Positions 28,992-37,643 are shown, counted from the first letter of the stretch. The stretch: 64,000 nt of DNA from Crenobacter cavernae (GCF_003355495.1 NZ_CP031337.1:1555001-1619000), one strand, 5' to 3'. Notes: a model not told the origin generated them from the sequence alone. Program-made: numbers and translations.

Positions 28992-29870
28992 ATGCTTGTT
29001 GAAGAAGTTATCGCCGTGCTCGGTCGTGCCACCCATATCGACCGCAGCGCCTTCACCCCGTTGATCGTCGCCGGCCAGAAGCTCGGTTGTGTCAACGCTG
29101 TCTGGCGCGAGCGCCTGCTCGGCCACGAGTCCGCGCTGTTCGAAGAAAAGGGCGGTTCGATCGCCTGTCGCATCGCGGGCGACGCCGCCCAACTAACCCG
29201 CGAACTGAACGCCGCCGCCGAGCGCTGGCAGGCCATCGGCTGGCTGAACGGCTGGCGCAACGAGCGCTTCACCGCCTTCGGCGCCGACGGCACGCCGCTG
29301 TTCGAACTCGAACGCGCGGCGTTCCGCCCGCTCGGGCTCACGAGCCGCGCGGTGCATCTGAACGGCCTGACGCGGCTCGCCAGCGGCGAAGTGAGGATGT
29401 GGATCGCGCGACGCAGCCCGCACAAGGCGGTCGAGCCGAACCGCATGGACAACCTGATGGGCGGCGGCGTCGCCGCCGGCGAGAGCCTGCAGCAGGCGCT
29501 GTTGCGCGAGGGCTGGGAAGAGGCCGGCATGAGCGCAGGCTCCTTGACCGGGCTCGCGCCGGCGAGCCTCTTGCTCGCCGAGCGGCCGGTGCAGCGCGGC
29601 GTGCACCGCGAGTGGCTGTACGCCTACGACGTGTGGTTGGCCGACGGCGAACGCCCGGCGAACCAGGACGGCGAGGTCGCCGAGCACGTGCTGCTGCCCT
29701 TGCACGAGGTCGAAGACCTGCTCGTCGCCGAGCGCTTCATGATCGACGCCGCGCTCGTCGCGAGCGACTGTCTGGTGCGGCTCGGCTACTGGGGGGGCGA
29801 GACCGCGCGCGTCGACGCGGCGCTCGCCGCGGTGCGCCACCCGGTCGACGCCGCCGTCCACGCGCTCTGA
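28992..29870 (+). CDS. NUDIX hydrolase with DUF4743 N-terminal domain
   Basis: 292 residues. An N-terminal DUF4743-like domain (about 1-120) precedes a NUDIX domain with a perfect box: GGGVAAGESL, then REGWEEAGM (G-x5-E-x7-RE-x-W-EE-x-G). This two-domain arrangement is shared with fungal and plant proteins fused to thiamine pyrophosphokinase and hydrolyses damaged thiamine diphosphate forms such as oxy-thiamine derivatives in characterised members; the activity here is inferred. It is preceded by a TTGTCG...TAAGAT promoter-like pair (28929-28959) and ended by a strong terminator. Confidence 0.85.
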   Translation: MLVEEVIAVLGRATHIDRSAFTPLIVAGQKLGCVNAVWRERLLGHESALFEEKGGSIACRIAGDAAQLTRELNAAAERWQAIGWLNGWRNERFTAFGADGTPLFELERAAFRPLGLTSRAVHLNGLTRLASGEVRMWIARRSPHKAVEPNRMDNLMGGGVAAGESLQQALLREGWEEAGMSAGSLTGLAPASLLLAERPVQRGVHREWLYAYDVWLADGERPANQDGEVAEHVLLPLHEVEDLLVAERFMIDAALVASDCLVRLGYWGGETARVDAALAAVRHPVDAAVHAL

Positions 29871-30010
29871 GCGCCATTTCATCCGAGTTGCCCCGGTTTG
29901 ACCTGGGTCAAGGCCGGCCCGCGCCGCGTCGCTAGACTGGTCCTGTCGGCGCCTCCCCGGCCCGGCTTCCCGACGCAGTCCCGGATAGTCACTGCTCTTC
30001 ATCCCTCCCA

Positions 30011-30040
30011 GCAGACCGCCCACGCGGTCTGCTTTTTTTC
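30011..30040 (+). terminator. Intrinsic terminator after the NUDIX gene
   Basis: AGCAGACCGC/GCGGTCTGCT with loop CCAC and seven T. The rest of the gap 29871-30191 shows no gene. Confidence 0.92.
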
Positions 30041-30191
30041 GGCCCGTTTCGGGTTAAAACGAGTGTTTGCCATGATGGCCGCGCGCATGCCGGCGCGTCA
30101 CAATCCTCGGGCAAGCCGAACATTGCCGCTGGCCGCGGCGCGCAAAACGTCGTAACACGCATAGAGACCCCGTCGTCGCGGAGCCACTACC

Positions 30192-30419
30192 ATGTCCATG
30201 TACCGTGTGAAGTTGATCTCGCCCGTGTTCGGCGTGGACGACGCCGGCCCGCTGCATCCGGGCGTCTCAGAGGCGCGCCGGGCCGCACACCTGATGCTGG
30301 CGCTGTACCAGGGTCGCGTGCGCGCCGAGATCCACCGGGTGATCGACCTGAGGCTCAAGCAGAGCGAGTGCGTCGAGGTGATCGGGCCTTGGCCGCAGGC
30401 CGGCCCGCCGCCCGCGTGA
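30192..30419 (+). CDS. Small hypothetical protein
   Basis: 75 residues, not recognised. The ATG is preceded by CGGAG at good spacing. The sequence has a balanced composition and an amphipathic middle (RRAAHLMLALYQGRVRAEIHRVIDL), unlike a random GC-rich frame, and ends proline-rich. It stands alone between the NUDIX terminator and the integrated element, so its role cannot be guessed. Confidence 0.45.
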   Translation: MSMYRVKLISPVFGVDDAGPLHPGVSEARRAAHLMLALYQGRVRAEIHRVIDLRLKQSECVEVIGPWPQAGPPPA

Positions 30420-30803
30420 GTCTCGCCGTTCCCCGCAACGGGGAGCGGGTCCTACGTGATGCGGAGCGGTCGCCCGGATCGCCATCAGACCATGCTCGGT
30501 CGGCAATGCGCCGCCGAGTTTCTCGATATTGACGCCGGCCGGCGCATCCCTTTGCAGAAGGCGTTCGGGCCGCGGCCTCAATAACAGCCGTTCTGAATAT
30601 CCGGTGCGCGCAAGATGCCATATCTCCCGCTGTTTTCGCCGCCATTCAATTGGAGCTCCTGACCGAATCGAGCCCGTTTTCAGGGACTCTGGCGCGGCGA
30701 TTCGGCCACGCAAGCCGGCGACGGCTTTTTGTATCGGAATGTGACGGGACGCGCGTGAAAGAATCGGGCCTTGCCGGAGGAAAATCGGGGAGGGGAGGGA
30801 AGC
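30420..30803. other. Intergenic region left of the integrated element, no gene recognised
   Basis: Contains one inverted repeat TCCCCG/CGGGGA just after the small gene (30431-30442) and no convincing open frame on either strand. Lower codon bias than neighbours suggests decayed sequence, perhaps a scar of earlier insertions at the tRNA locus. Confidence 0.4.
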
Positions 30804-30850
30804 TGGCGCACCCGACAGGGATCGAACCTGTGACATTCAGTTTCGGAAAC
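30804..30850 (-). repeat. attL: partial tRNA-Arg 3' end copy
   Basis: 47 bp matching 41283-41329 with a single difference at 30836 (A for C). It covers the CCA end, T-arm, variable loop and anticodon stem-loop 3' part of the tRNA, the usual crossover region for tyrosine integrases. Confidence 0.9.
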
Positions 30851-30935
30851 CGGAATTCGCGCATCCAAAGCGTTCCCATGTTGCCCCGCATCAATCTCTA
30901 AAGCCTTTGCTATGCCTAGCTTTACGACGTTGTGT

Positions 30936-30963
30936 TGTCCTATCATGTCCTATGTTTTCCTAT
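30936..30963 (+). repeat. Three 10-bp-period direct repeats upstream of the integrase
   Basis: TGTCCTAT at 30936 and 30946 and TTTCCTAT at 30956, exactly one helical turn apart. Their position between attL and the integrase fits arm-type integrase sites or binding sites of an AlpA-type excision factor. Confidence 0.6.
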
Positions 30964-30969
30964 CCAAGC

Positions 30970-31005
30970 TTTCCGGTTTTGTCGGGGCGTGTGTCGGGGC
31001 GTGAG
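30970..31005 (+). repeat. Left copy of a 36-bp terminal repeat with tandem TGTCGGGGCGTG
   Basis: Matches 41195-41230 with one difference. It contains two perfect tandem 12-mers (30980-30991, 30992-31003) ending two bases before the integrase ribosome-binding region. Flanking the core on both sides in the circular form, it has the layout of integrase arm sites. Confidence 0.7.
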
Positions 31006-31007
31006 AG

Positions 31008-32549
31008 ATGGCAAGGGCTGAGTCAAAGCTGACGATCAAGAAGCTGGCAACACTAAAGCCACGCGATAAGGGCGAGGTGCTGCGTGATGGCGGCGGGCTG
31101 GTGGGTATCGTCGGCGTTGCCAAGGACGGGGAAACCGTCACCGTGCGGTTTACCTATCAGTACCGCGACGGCGTGCGTCGCCGGGAAAAATCCTGTGGCG
31201 TCTGGACGCACGATGACCGCCGCGACAAAGTGCCGGGTAGCAAGGGACTAGCTGAGATTCGCACCGAGCGCGACCGGCTGAGAGCCCTCGTGAAGGCCGG
31301 CATTGATCCGATCCAGCAAGAGGAACAGGAGAGGGAGCGCCAAGAGCAAGAGTTGGCCGAGCGGCAACGCGCCTTAGTGAAACAGAAAGAGGCCGAACGC
31401 CGTGAAGGCGAGGCCATGACGATGGACGGGCTGTACGAGTTATGGGATGCCAACCACGGCGCGACGCTGGAACCGCACTGGCGGGCGGTGCGCCGATCTC
31501 ACTGGCGTTGCCATGTCTCCCCGGTGATCGGTGCGCATAAGGTGCACCACGCTGACAAGCAACCTATGCTGCTGCACTACGACAGGATGGTGCGCAAAGG
31601 GAAGGAAGTCACGGCGCGGCGCGTGCTTGCGTTGCTGAAGCAGGTAATCGCGTGGGGTGTGGAACGTCAGCATGTGGCCGACGACCACCCACTGACTCGC
31701 CTGACCATTCCCAAGAAGCAGCGCACCGTTAGGGCCGACCAGCTCCCCGAAAACTTCGACATTCAGCAGTATCTGAACGCCCGCGGGGACGAAGCGGTCG
31801 GCTCCGACCTGGAAGACTCGCTCGCCGGCCGCGCCTTGCCGTTTGCCGAACTGGTGACGCTGTTCAACGACCGCCTGCCCAAGGCCACCCAAGCCATCAC
31901 CGGAACACACCTGATGCGGCTGATGCTCGCCACCGGCATTCGCTCGAGCGAGGCAGTACGCCTGCGCTGGCAATGGATCGACCTGGACCGGCGCTTAATG
32001 ATTATTCCGGCCGGCAGCATGAAGAAGCGCAAGATGCACCACATCCACTTGTCCTCCTTTGCGGTGCGCCAGCTCGAGGAAATGCGGGCGATCCGGACGG
32101 GGGATTTCGTGTTTCCGGCTCCGCGTAAAGAGAACGACCACATCCTGCGCACTAACGTCGGCAACGACATCAGCAGCCGCCAGTTTTACCGCGCGGCAGA
32201 CGAGTCAGACGAAGCCTTCGCTGCTCGTCTGGCAAAGCGCATGGTGTGCCGGCGGTCCCGTAAGGACTACGACCTCTATAACCTTCCTGGTGGCAAGTGG
32301 ACGCTGTACGACCTGCGCCGCACCGTTGCCACGCGCCTGGAGGAGCTGGGCATCGAGCGCGATATGGTGGGTCGCGTGCTGGCCCATGCCCAGCCCGATG
32401 CCAAGACGACTGGACGCTACGCCCGCCATAGTCATTGGGAGCAACGTTGCAAGGCACTCGACCTGCTGGGTGTGGCGTTGGACATGTGCGAAGCCGGCGA
32501 GCTGCCGCTGATCGAGGTTGATAACGTGGTGCGGATGCGTCGCGCCTGA
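31008..32549 (+). CDS. int: Tyrosine recombinase (integrase) of the tRNA-Arg element
   Basis: 513 residues. An N-terminal arm-binding domain with a long charged helix (about 100-140, EEQERERQEQELAERQ) is followed by core-binding (about 145-240) and catalytic domains. Catalytic residues: Arg in ATGIRSSEAVRL, Lys in GSMKKRKMHHIHL, YDLRRT (Arg with Tyr in place of the usual His), His in VLAHAQP and nucleophile Tyr in TTGRYARH. It inserts the element into the 3' end of tRNA-Arg and excises it with a directionality factor, for which the AlpA protein downstream is the candidate. One TTGGCCGAG copy (31353) lies in the charged helix. Confidence 0.93.
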   Translation: MARAESKLTIKKLATLKPRDKGEVLRDGGGLVGIVGVAKDGETVTVRFTYQYRDGVRRREKSCGVWTHDDRRDKVPGSKGLAEIRTERDRLRALVKAGIDPIQQEEQERERQEQELAERQRALVKQKEAERREGEAMTMDGLYELWDANHGATLEPHWRAVRRSHWRCHVSPVIGAHKVHHADKQPMLLHYDRMVRKGKEVTARRVLALLKQVIAWGVERQHVADDHPLTRLTIPKKQRTVRADQLPENFDIQQYLNARGDEAVGSDLEDSLAGRALPFAELVTLFNDRLPKATQAITGTHLMRLMLATGIRSSEAVRLRWQWIDLDRRLMIIPAGSMKKRKMHHIHLSSFAVRQLEEMRAIRTGDFVFPAPRKENDHILRTNVGNDISSRQFYRAADESDEAFAARLAKRMVCRRSRKDYDLYNLPGGKWTLYDLRRTVATRLEELGIERDMVGRVLAHAQPDAKTTGRYARHSHWEQRCKALDLLGVALDMCEAGELPLIEVDNVVRMRRA

Positions 32550-32656
32550 TTTACACCAGCTTTGCCGCGCCTAGATCGGCCAATCGAAAAGCGGGAATCC
32601 CTGCCCGCCTGGCGCGGCAATCCATTTCAGAGATGCGCGAGGGAGCGCAAGTACAA

Positions 32657-33415
32657 ATGAACTTTCCTTCATGGGCGCCAGAAATACTGGTGCATGAATG
32701 TCGCCGGAACCCGCACCCCACGCTCAAGACTCTTCTGACCGAGGCTGCCCTTGAACAGTTTTGGGAAAAGGTCGATGAACTACTGAGCAAAGCCAGTACC
32801 GCCTTTCCTGATGGCATTCCAGCGACTGCAGCACAGGTCGCAGCCAGACAGCTACTTGATGGCGGCCATCCCCTGCTTACCTACTGGAACGCCATTCGTA
32901 GAGCCCAGCAATACGAACCGATGGGGCATACCAAGAACGACAGAAAAGATCATCTGAACGAAGTTAAAAACCTTGCCTGGCGCTTGTCCCAAAAGCTCGA
33001 CCGCTCCGAGTACTTCAGCACCGGGAAATTTCGAGATGCAGCGATCTGGATAGAGGCAGCAGCACCGACGATCGATGATGACAAGGTAAAAAACTACTAC
33101 CTGAACCTGGCCGACGGCTTATCAAAAATGACCCTCGACGGAACGATGGCTCGCCTTGCCGACATCATCGCCTACATCGATCTTGCCTCGTTGGCCTCCC
33201 CTATCGTTGCTAGGCAGAAGGACATTGAGAAGGCACGGCTGATCAAGTTCTGCCGCCAAATGGTTGAGGCCCACCGGCACCATCTGTTCGGGCCAACCTC
33301 GCCTCGTCATGATCTGATTGCTGACCTAGCCAAAGCACTCGACATCGTCCCTCAAGACTACGACCGGGACGGTTTTGGGATGCAGGAGGTCAAGTCCATG
33401 ACAAGAGGGGTGTAG
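32657..33415 (+). CDS. Hypothetical protein of the element
   Basis: 252 residues from the ATG at 32657 (an upstream ATG at 32633 would add eight). Not recognised. It is soluble and mostly helical, with an ordinary amino-acid composition and codon use less GC-biased than the chromosome, so it is a real gene of foreign origin. The C-terminal part (RQMVEAHRHHLFGPTSPRHD) is His-rich. Accessory genes placed beside integrases are often defence or regulatory functions, but nothing visible supports a specific role. Confidence 0.7.
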   Translation: MNFPSWAPEILVHECRRNPHPTLKTLLTEAALEQFWEKVDELLSKASTAFPDGIPATAAQVAARQLLDGGHPLLTYWNAIRRAQQYEPMGHTKNDRKDHLNEVKNLAWRLSQKLDRSEYFSTGKFRDAAIWIEAAAPTIDDDKVKNYYLNLADGLSKMTLDGTMARLADIIAYIDLASLASPIVARQKDIEKARLIKFCRQMVEAHRHHLFGPTSPRHDLIADLAKALDIVPQDYDRDGFGMQEVKSMTRGV

Positions 33416-33452
33416 ATAACACCGTAAAAATCGTCGTTATCTACATAACGAC
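33411..33452. promoter_or_regulatory. Nested inverted repeats upstream of alpA
   Basis: TGTAGATAAC (33411-33420) and its exact reverse complement GTTATCTACA (33436-33445) flank 15 bp. The second arm also forms part of a perfect palindrome GTCGTTAT-CTAC-ATAACGAC (33433-33452). The left arm overlaps the stop of the preceding gene. This is an operator or replication-control candidate for the alpA/rep module. Confidence 0.55.
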
Positions 33453-33514
33453 CCGTTTCCTCCACAACGCATCATGCGGTCATCGATTCCCAACCCTCCT
33501 AAAGGGGACAGACG

Positions 33515-33751
33515 ATGGCCGAGCAACTCAAAACCGCCCTGGCGATTCTGCGCCGCAAGCAGGTCGAAGCCCGCACCGGGCTTTCCCGCACCACCATCTA
33601 CGACCGCATCAATCCCAAGTCGCCGCGCTACGACGCCACATTCCCCAAGCCGATCAGCTTGGGCGCGGGGGCGTCGGCGGTCGGCTGGCTCGAGTCCGAG
33701 CTGAACGCCTGGATCGAGTCGCGCATCATTGCCACCCGCCACGAGGCCTAA
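33515..33751 (+). CDS. alpA: AlpA-family DNA-binding protein
   Basis: 78 residues of the MerR-like winged helix AlpA type: RRKQVEARTGLSRTTIYDRI (helix-turn-helix), then FPKPISLG and VGWLESELNAWIESRI, which closely follow the family. Such proteins act as excisionases or activators of integrase genes in P4-like islands. AAAGGGGAC ribosome binding site 5 nt upstream. It heads a cluster with the winged-helix protein and the replication protein, each with similar AAAGGGGAC or GGAGG sites. Confidence 0.9.
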   Translation: MAEQLKTALAILRRKQVEARTGLSRTTIYDRINPKSPRYDATFPKPISLGAGASAVGWLESELNAWIESRIIATRHEA

Positions 33752-33763
33752 AGGGGACGAGCG

Positions 33764-34141
33764 ATGGAAAAGAAAAACGCCCGCCCCGCCGAAGCGGAAA
33801 CGAGCGCTCACATCAGCGCGAATCAGAGCACCGCCACGCCGCCGATCGTGACCGGACAATGCGCCGAGGTGCTCGCCATCCTGCGCGAGCGCGGCTCGGT
33901 GCTGAGCCTCGAACTGACCGCCGATCGCGCCATTCCCGAGGCCGCCGCGCGCATCCATGAGCTGCGCGCCATGGGCTTCAACATCATCACCACCCTCCTG
34001 GCCGAAGTCGTATTCCGGGATCGCGTGCGCCGCAAAGTAGCGCGCTACACGCTCGGCACGCCGGCATGGTCGGCACTCGATTACGGCAAGAACGGCACGC
34101 TCATGAGCGACCAGGCGGTCGCGCGCTGCCCGCCCGGCTAG
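33764..34141 (+). CDS. Helix-turn-helix (HTH_39-like) element protein
   Basis: 125 residues. A disordered N-terminus (about 1-30) is followed by a winged-helix segment QCAEVLAILRERGSVLSLEL, IPEAAARIHELRAMG and FNIITTLL that matches the HTH_39 pattern seen in plasmid and phage replication clusters. It begins 12 bp after alpA with an identical AAAGGGGAC ribosome binding site. Likely a regulator or replication accessory protein; the target is unknown. Confidence 0.75.
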   Translation: MEKKNARPAEAETSAHISANQSTATPPIVTGQCAEVLAILRERGSVLSLELTADRAIPEAAARIHELRAMGFNIITTLLAEVVFRDRVRRKVARYTLGTPAWSALDYGKNGTLMSDQAVARCPPG

Positions 34142-34243
34142 ACCGCTAACCCTCTCCCCGACAATTTGAGCGAGGCGTGAGGACGTGACCACGAACGGTG
34201 AACAACCGGTCGCGGCCACCCTCATGCTTGGAGGATTGTCACC

Positions 34244-35518
34244 ATGGCAAGAATCGAGCCGCAAACCGTCCGCCGCGAAGCCTTGGTTATATACGCGGAA
34301 ACTGAGGCCGCTCCCGCAAATCACCACCCTGTGGTCTGGGCCAAACTGCCCGACGACAGCGGCGAAACGCTCGCTCTCGAACGGCACGGCACCGGCTTCC
34401 GCCTCTACGTCAGCCCGCAGGAATCCCGCGCCGAACGCTACGCACTCAAGGCGCTGGTGGCGCGCTGGATGCCGCGTTCTCGCACGGCCAAGTGTCTGCG
34501 CTGGAAGCTGCCGAACCGCCAGCTTGAGCTGATGCGCTCGACCGAGCATGCCAAGGCGTTCTACGCCGGCCTCCAGGTCTGTGCCATGCCCTGGCTGTGC
34601 CCGGTGTGCTCCGCCAAGATTGCCGAACGTCGTAAGGCCGAGCTGCAGGCGGCGATGGCGACGGCGAAGGCCAGAGGCTGGCAGGTGCTGCTGCTGACGC
34701 TGACCGTGCCGCACGGCATGGGCGACGATCTGAACGTGATGCTCGATCAGATGCGCCAGGCGTGGCGCTACTGCTCCACCAGTCGGGCCGGCAAGGCGAT
34801 GCGTAAGGCGATCGGTTTGATGGGGACGGTGCGCGCGCTCGAAGTCACCTACGGTCAGAACGGCTTTCACCCGCACTTCCACGTCCTGCTGTTCCTGGAC
34901 AAGTCCAAGACGCCGCACGAGGTCGCGCAGTCCTTCGCGCCGATCTGGCAGCGCGCTTGCCTGAAAGCGGGGTTGGAGCGTCCGAGCGATGAGCACGGCT
35001 GCCGGGTTGACGACGGCAGCAGGGCGGCCGATTACGTAGCCAAGGGCGGGTTGGATTCGCACTGGGGTTTCGAGGACGAGGTCACGAAAGGACACAGCAA
35101 GAAGGGCCGTAGAGGCTCGCTGACGCCGTTCGACTTCCTGCGCGCCTACCGCGAGACCGGCGACGACAAGTTCCGCCGCCTGTTCCTGGTCTACGCCGAC
35201 GCGTTTAGCGGTCAGCGCCAACTCTACTGGTCGAACGGCCTTAAGGCGCTGCTGGCGGTCGAGGATCTGACCGACGAGGAAGTGGCTACTCAAGAGGACG
35301 ACGCGGATATTGTCCTGGCGCAGCTCACTAGCGACGACTGGAAGGCCGTCGTGGACACGCACAGCGAGGCTGCCTTGCTCAATGTGGCCGAGACGCACCC
35401 GGACGCGCTGGAGGCGTTCCTAGACGGCGTGAGGGCCATTGCCAGGGCCTGTCGGGGCAGCGGCACCCGTCGCCGGCTGGCGTTCCCGCTGCGCCTGGCC
35501 GGCGAGCGCGAAGGCTAG
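34244..35518 (+). CDS. HUH rolling-circle type replication protein
   Basis: 424 residues. The Rep_1-like features are clear: a CPVCSAKIAERR zinc-like motif, motif 1 LLLTLTVPHG, the HUH motif 2 HPHFHVLLF and motif 3 AADYVAKGG, whose Tyr would nick the origin. It would start replication of the excised element by a rolling-circle mechanism. GGAGG lies 8 nt before the ATG. The downstream DUF927 helicase-like partner has decayed, so autonomous replication may be impaired. The nick site was not found. Confidence 0.88.
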   Translation: MARIEPQTVRREALVIYAETEAAPANHHPVVWAKLPDDSGETLALERHGTGFRLYVSPQESRAERYALKALVARWMPRSRTAKCLRWKLPNRQLELMRSTEHAKAFYAGLQVCAMPWLCPVCSAKIAERRKAELQAAMATAKARGWQVLLLTLTVPHGMGDDLNVMLDQMRQAWRYCSTSRAGKAMRKAIGLMGTVRALEVTYGQNGFHPHFHVLLFLDKSKTPHEVAQSFAPIWQRACLKAGLERPSDEHGCRVDDGSRAADYVAKGGLDSHWGFEDEVTKGHSKKGRRGSLTPFDFLRAYRETGDDKFRRLFLVYADAFSGQRQLYWSNGLKALLAVEDLTDEEVATQEDDADIVLAQLTSDDWKAVVDTHSEAALLNVAETHPDALEAFLDGVRAIARACRGSGTRRRLAFPLRLAGEREG

Positions 35519-35521
35519 GCG

Positions 35522-36551
35522 CTGCTGCGCGACATGGGACTGGCGGCAACCACCCAGCGCGGCCTTCAGGACAAGCTCGCCAAGTACCACCTGCAAGAGG
35601 AAGGCAGCGACGCGATGCACCACGTCACCGCGCGCGGGCTGCTGGACGCATGGCGCGTACATCCTGCCGAGCGGCGACATCCTGGGCACACCGAGCGAGC
35701 CGATTTTCTACCGGGGCGACATCAAGGACGCGAACGCCTACGCGCCGCGCGGCACGCTCGACGGCTGGCGCGACCACGTGGCGCGGCTGGCGCATCGGTG
35801 TGGGGCCATCACGAGCAAACCAAACTTGCCTGGGACGCTACCGCGCTGGGGCTGGCGAACGCCGCCGCCGCGCGCAATGACTGCCTGATGTTTCTGGACG
35901 AGGCGGGACAGGGCAGCCCGGACGCCGTCAGCTTATTGGCCTACCGGCTGTTCAACGGCACCGGCAAGATGCAGGGGGCCAAGGACGGCGGCAACCGCGA
36001 ACAGGCGCGCTGGCGCGTGCTGGCGTTCTCGACCGGCGAGCACCCGGTCGGCGAGCTGCTGAAAGAGGGTGGCCGCCGCATCAAGGTAGGGCAAAGCGTG
36101 CGCTTGCCCAGCATCGCCGCCGACGCCGGCCGGGACTACGGCGTATTCGAGACGCTGCACGGCTACCCGTCCGCCAAGGCGCTGGCAGACGACCTCAAGC
36201 GCCTATGCGGCGAGCACTACGGTACGGCGGGGCGGGCATTCGTCGAGTACGTCGCCCCGCGCCGGGAGGAGCTGGCCGACCTGATCCGGGAGCACACCGG
36301 GGCATGGTGCGCCGATCTGCCACCGTCGAGCGGGCAGGCCGCCCGCGTCGTGACCCGCTTCGCCGTGGTGGCGCTGGCGCTGGAGTTGGCGACGCGCGCC
36401 GGCATCACCGGATGGGCGGAAGGCGAGGCGCGCGAGGCGATCCACGCCCTGATGCGCGAATGGCTGCAGCGCAACGGCACCGGCAAGCACGAAGACCGCG
36501 CCATCGTTGACCAGGCGGAGGTCTTCCTCGCCCTGCACGGTTTCAGCCGCT
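35522..36551 (+). pseudogene. Decayed DUF927 (primase-helicase-like) gene
   Basis: Homology to DUF927 ATPases shifts frame twice. Frame one (35525-35650) gives LLRDMGLAATTQRGL, frame two (35650-35800) gives GAYILPSGDILGTPSEPI and GTLDGWRDHVARLAH, and frame one resumes at about 35805 with VWGHHEQTKLAWDATALGL, FLDEAGQGSPDAV and FSTGEHPVGELL. The part holding the Walker A motif between WRDHVARL and VWGHHE is deleted, the N-terminus is missing, and the 3' end is cut at about 36551 where an antisense DUF262 fragment begins. It is non-functional. In intact relatives it follows the replication protein as a helicase. Confidence 0.8.
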
Positions 36552-36681
36552 CATCAAACAGCGTTTCCCACTGGTTCTTGCTCCAGGTGTATTCGCGCTG
36601 GTAACGAGGGATCGCGTAGACCACGTCCGCTTCGATGTCGAAGAGCTGCGAGACCGGGTAGTTGTTGACCGACTTGATCAT
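36549..36681 (-). pseudogene. DUF262 (GmrSD-type) N-terminal fragment
   Basis: About 44 residues of a DUF262 start: SQLFDIEADVVYAIPRYQRE and YTWSKNQWETLFDE, the nucleotide-binding ParB-like core of type IV modification-dependent restriction proteins. The frame then crosses into the antisense of the DUF927 gene at about 36550, so the other 500 or more residues are lost. Its ATG overlaps the stop of the upstream DUF932-like gene (ATGA), so the two once formed a coupled pair. Confidence 0.75.
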
Positions 36682-37643
36682 AGGGACTCAATCACCTCAG
36701 CCGTTTGGCGGTAGTCGGCCAGGTAGCTGTCGAACGAAAAATCAGGGCTCTTGATGGCCGAAATGAAGTCGTCCATCCAGCTGCCCGCCTTCTGCTGCAG
36801 GCCATGCATGCTGGCCTCCGGCGCGATCACCCCCGCTGGGCGCGACGCGTAGCCCGTCAGGACGTTCAGCGCGGCATAACCGTGGTGTCCCATCTCCGAG
36901 AAGTACGCCTGGGTCAGGCTCTTGGCCTGCTCGCGCAGCGCCAGCAGCTCGTCAACGCGCCTTTGCTTCTTGACCACATCTTTGGTCGTCTTGATGTCAA
37001 AGACGCGGCAAAGCAGTGGCAGCATCTCCTTCTCTGGCACGTGGTAGCGCTTGAGCTGGTGCAGCTTCTCGGTCAGTGCCGTTTCCAGCTTGCGGATGTC
37101 GCCGATGTTCTGCACGAACCGATCAACCCGGTCCATGCCGCGCCGGGTGTGTGCGTAGCTGAATTCGATACTCTTGCTACCAAAGATGATGCCGTTCAAG
37201 CATATCCAGCGGCAGAAGCCCAACTCGAAGCGCAGCAGCCGGGTGCGGTTGTAGCTGTTGCTGATGCGCAGGAATGCGGTCCACTTATCCTTCTCCCAGG
37301 GCGAGAATTCCGCTGTCTTGTGGATCAAATCGATATGGCAGAACGACCGGGTCTTGGGCATGGTGATGTTCAAGCACTCCATGTCGCCGATCTCCGTGGT
37401 GAGGAACACCTTCTTCATCACCTTAGCCGCCATGTCGAAGGCCGTCTTGTTGGTGACAAGCTTGTAGTCATCGGTCACCACGGCAAAGGGGTTCTGCCGC
37501 TCCACGTCGACCACGGCGAAGTGCCTTTTGAGCTGCTGGTAATCATTCAGCGCATTCTTGGCTGGCATGTAAAGCTGCCGCAGCTCGACCGGGAAAAACG
37601 CTTCAGCAGGGTCTCTGGCCGTCCAGGCTTGTGCGGTCGTCAT
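36678..37643 (-). CDS. DUF932-like phage/plasmid protein
   Basis: 321 residues from the ATG at 37643, preceded by AAAGGAATAAGACC. It matches the DUF932 pattern: FAVVTDDYKLVTNK, WTAFLRISNSYNRTRLLRFELG and FCRWICLNGIIFG, followed by a helical C-terminus. DUF932 proteins are common on phages and plasmids with no settled function. The coupling to a DUF262 restriction-like gene suggests a two-gene anti-invader module, now broken; this is inference. Confidence 0.65.
   Translation of the reverse strand: MTTAQAWTARDPAEAFFPVELRQLYMPAKNALNDYQQLKRHFAVVDVERQNPFAVVTDDYKLVTNKTAFDMAAKVMKKVFLTTEIGDMECLNITMPKTRSFCHIDLIHKTAEFSPWEKDKWTAFLRISNSYNRTRLLRFELGFCRWICLNGIIFGSKSIEFSYAHTRRGMDRVDRFVQNIGDIRKLETALTEKLHQLKRYHVPEKEMLPLLCRVFDIKTTKDVVKKQRRVDELLALREQAKSLTQAYFSEMGHHGYAALNVLTGYASRPAGVIAPEASMHGLQQKAGSWMDDFISAIKSPDFSFDSYLADYRQTAEVIESL

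Noticed and set aside
30267..30836. 189-codon minus-strand frame left of attL
   Set aside because: Runs through the small gene and part of the tRNA remnant, lacks a ribosome binding site and any family pattern.
30804..30893. A second complete tRNA at attL
   Set aside because: Only the 3' portion matches; the acceptor 5' strand and D-arm are not formed.
33437..35398. Long antisense open frame of 653 codons over the replication genes
   Set aside because: Mirror frame of real genes in GC-rich DNA; its composition (His/Arg/Val-rich, no motifs) is typical of shadow frames.
36217..36681. A single 154-residue DUF262 protein
   Set aside because: Only the first 44 residues match DUF262; the rest is antisense of the DUF927 gene.
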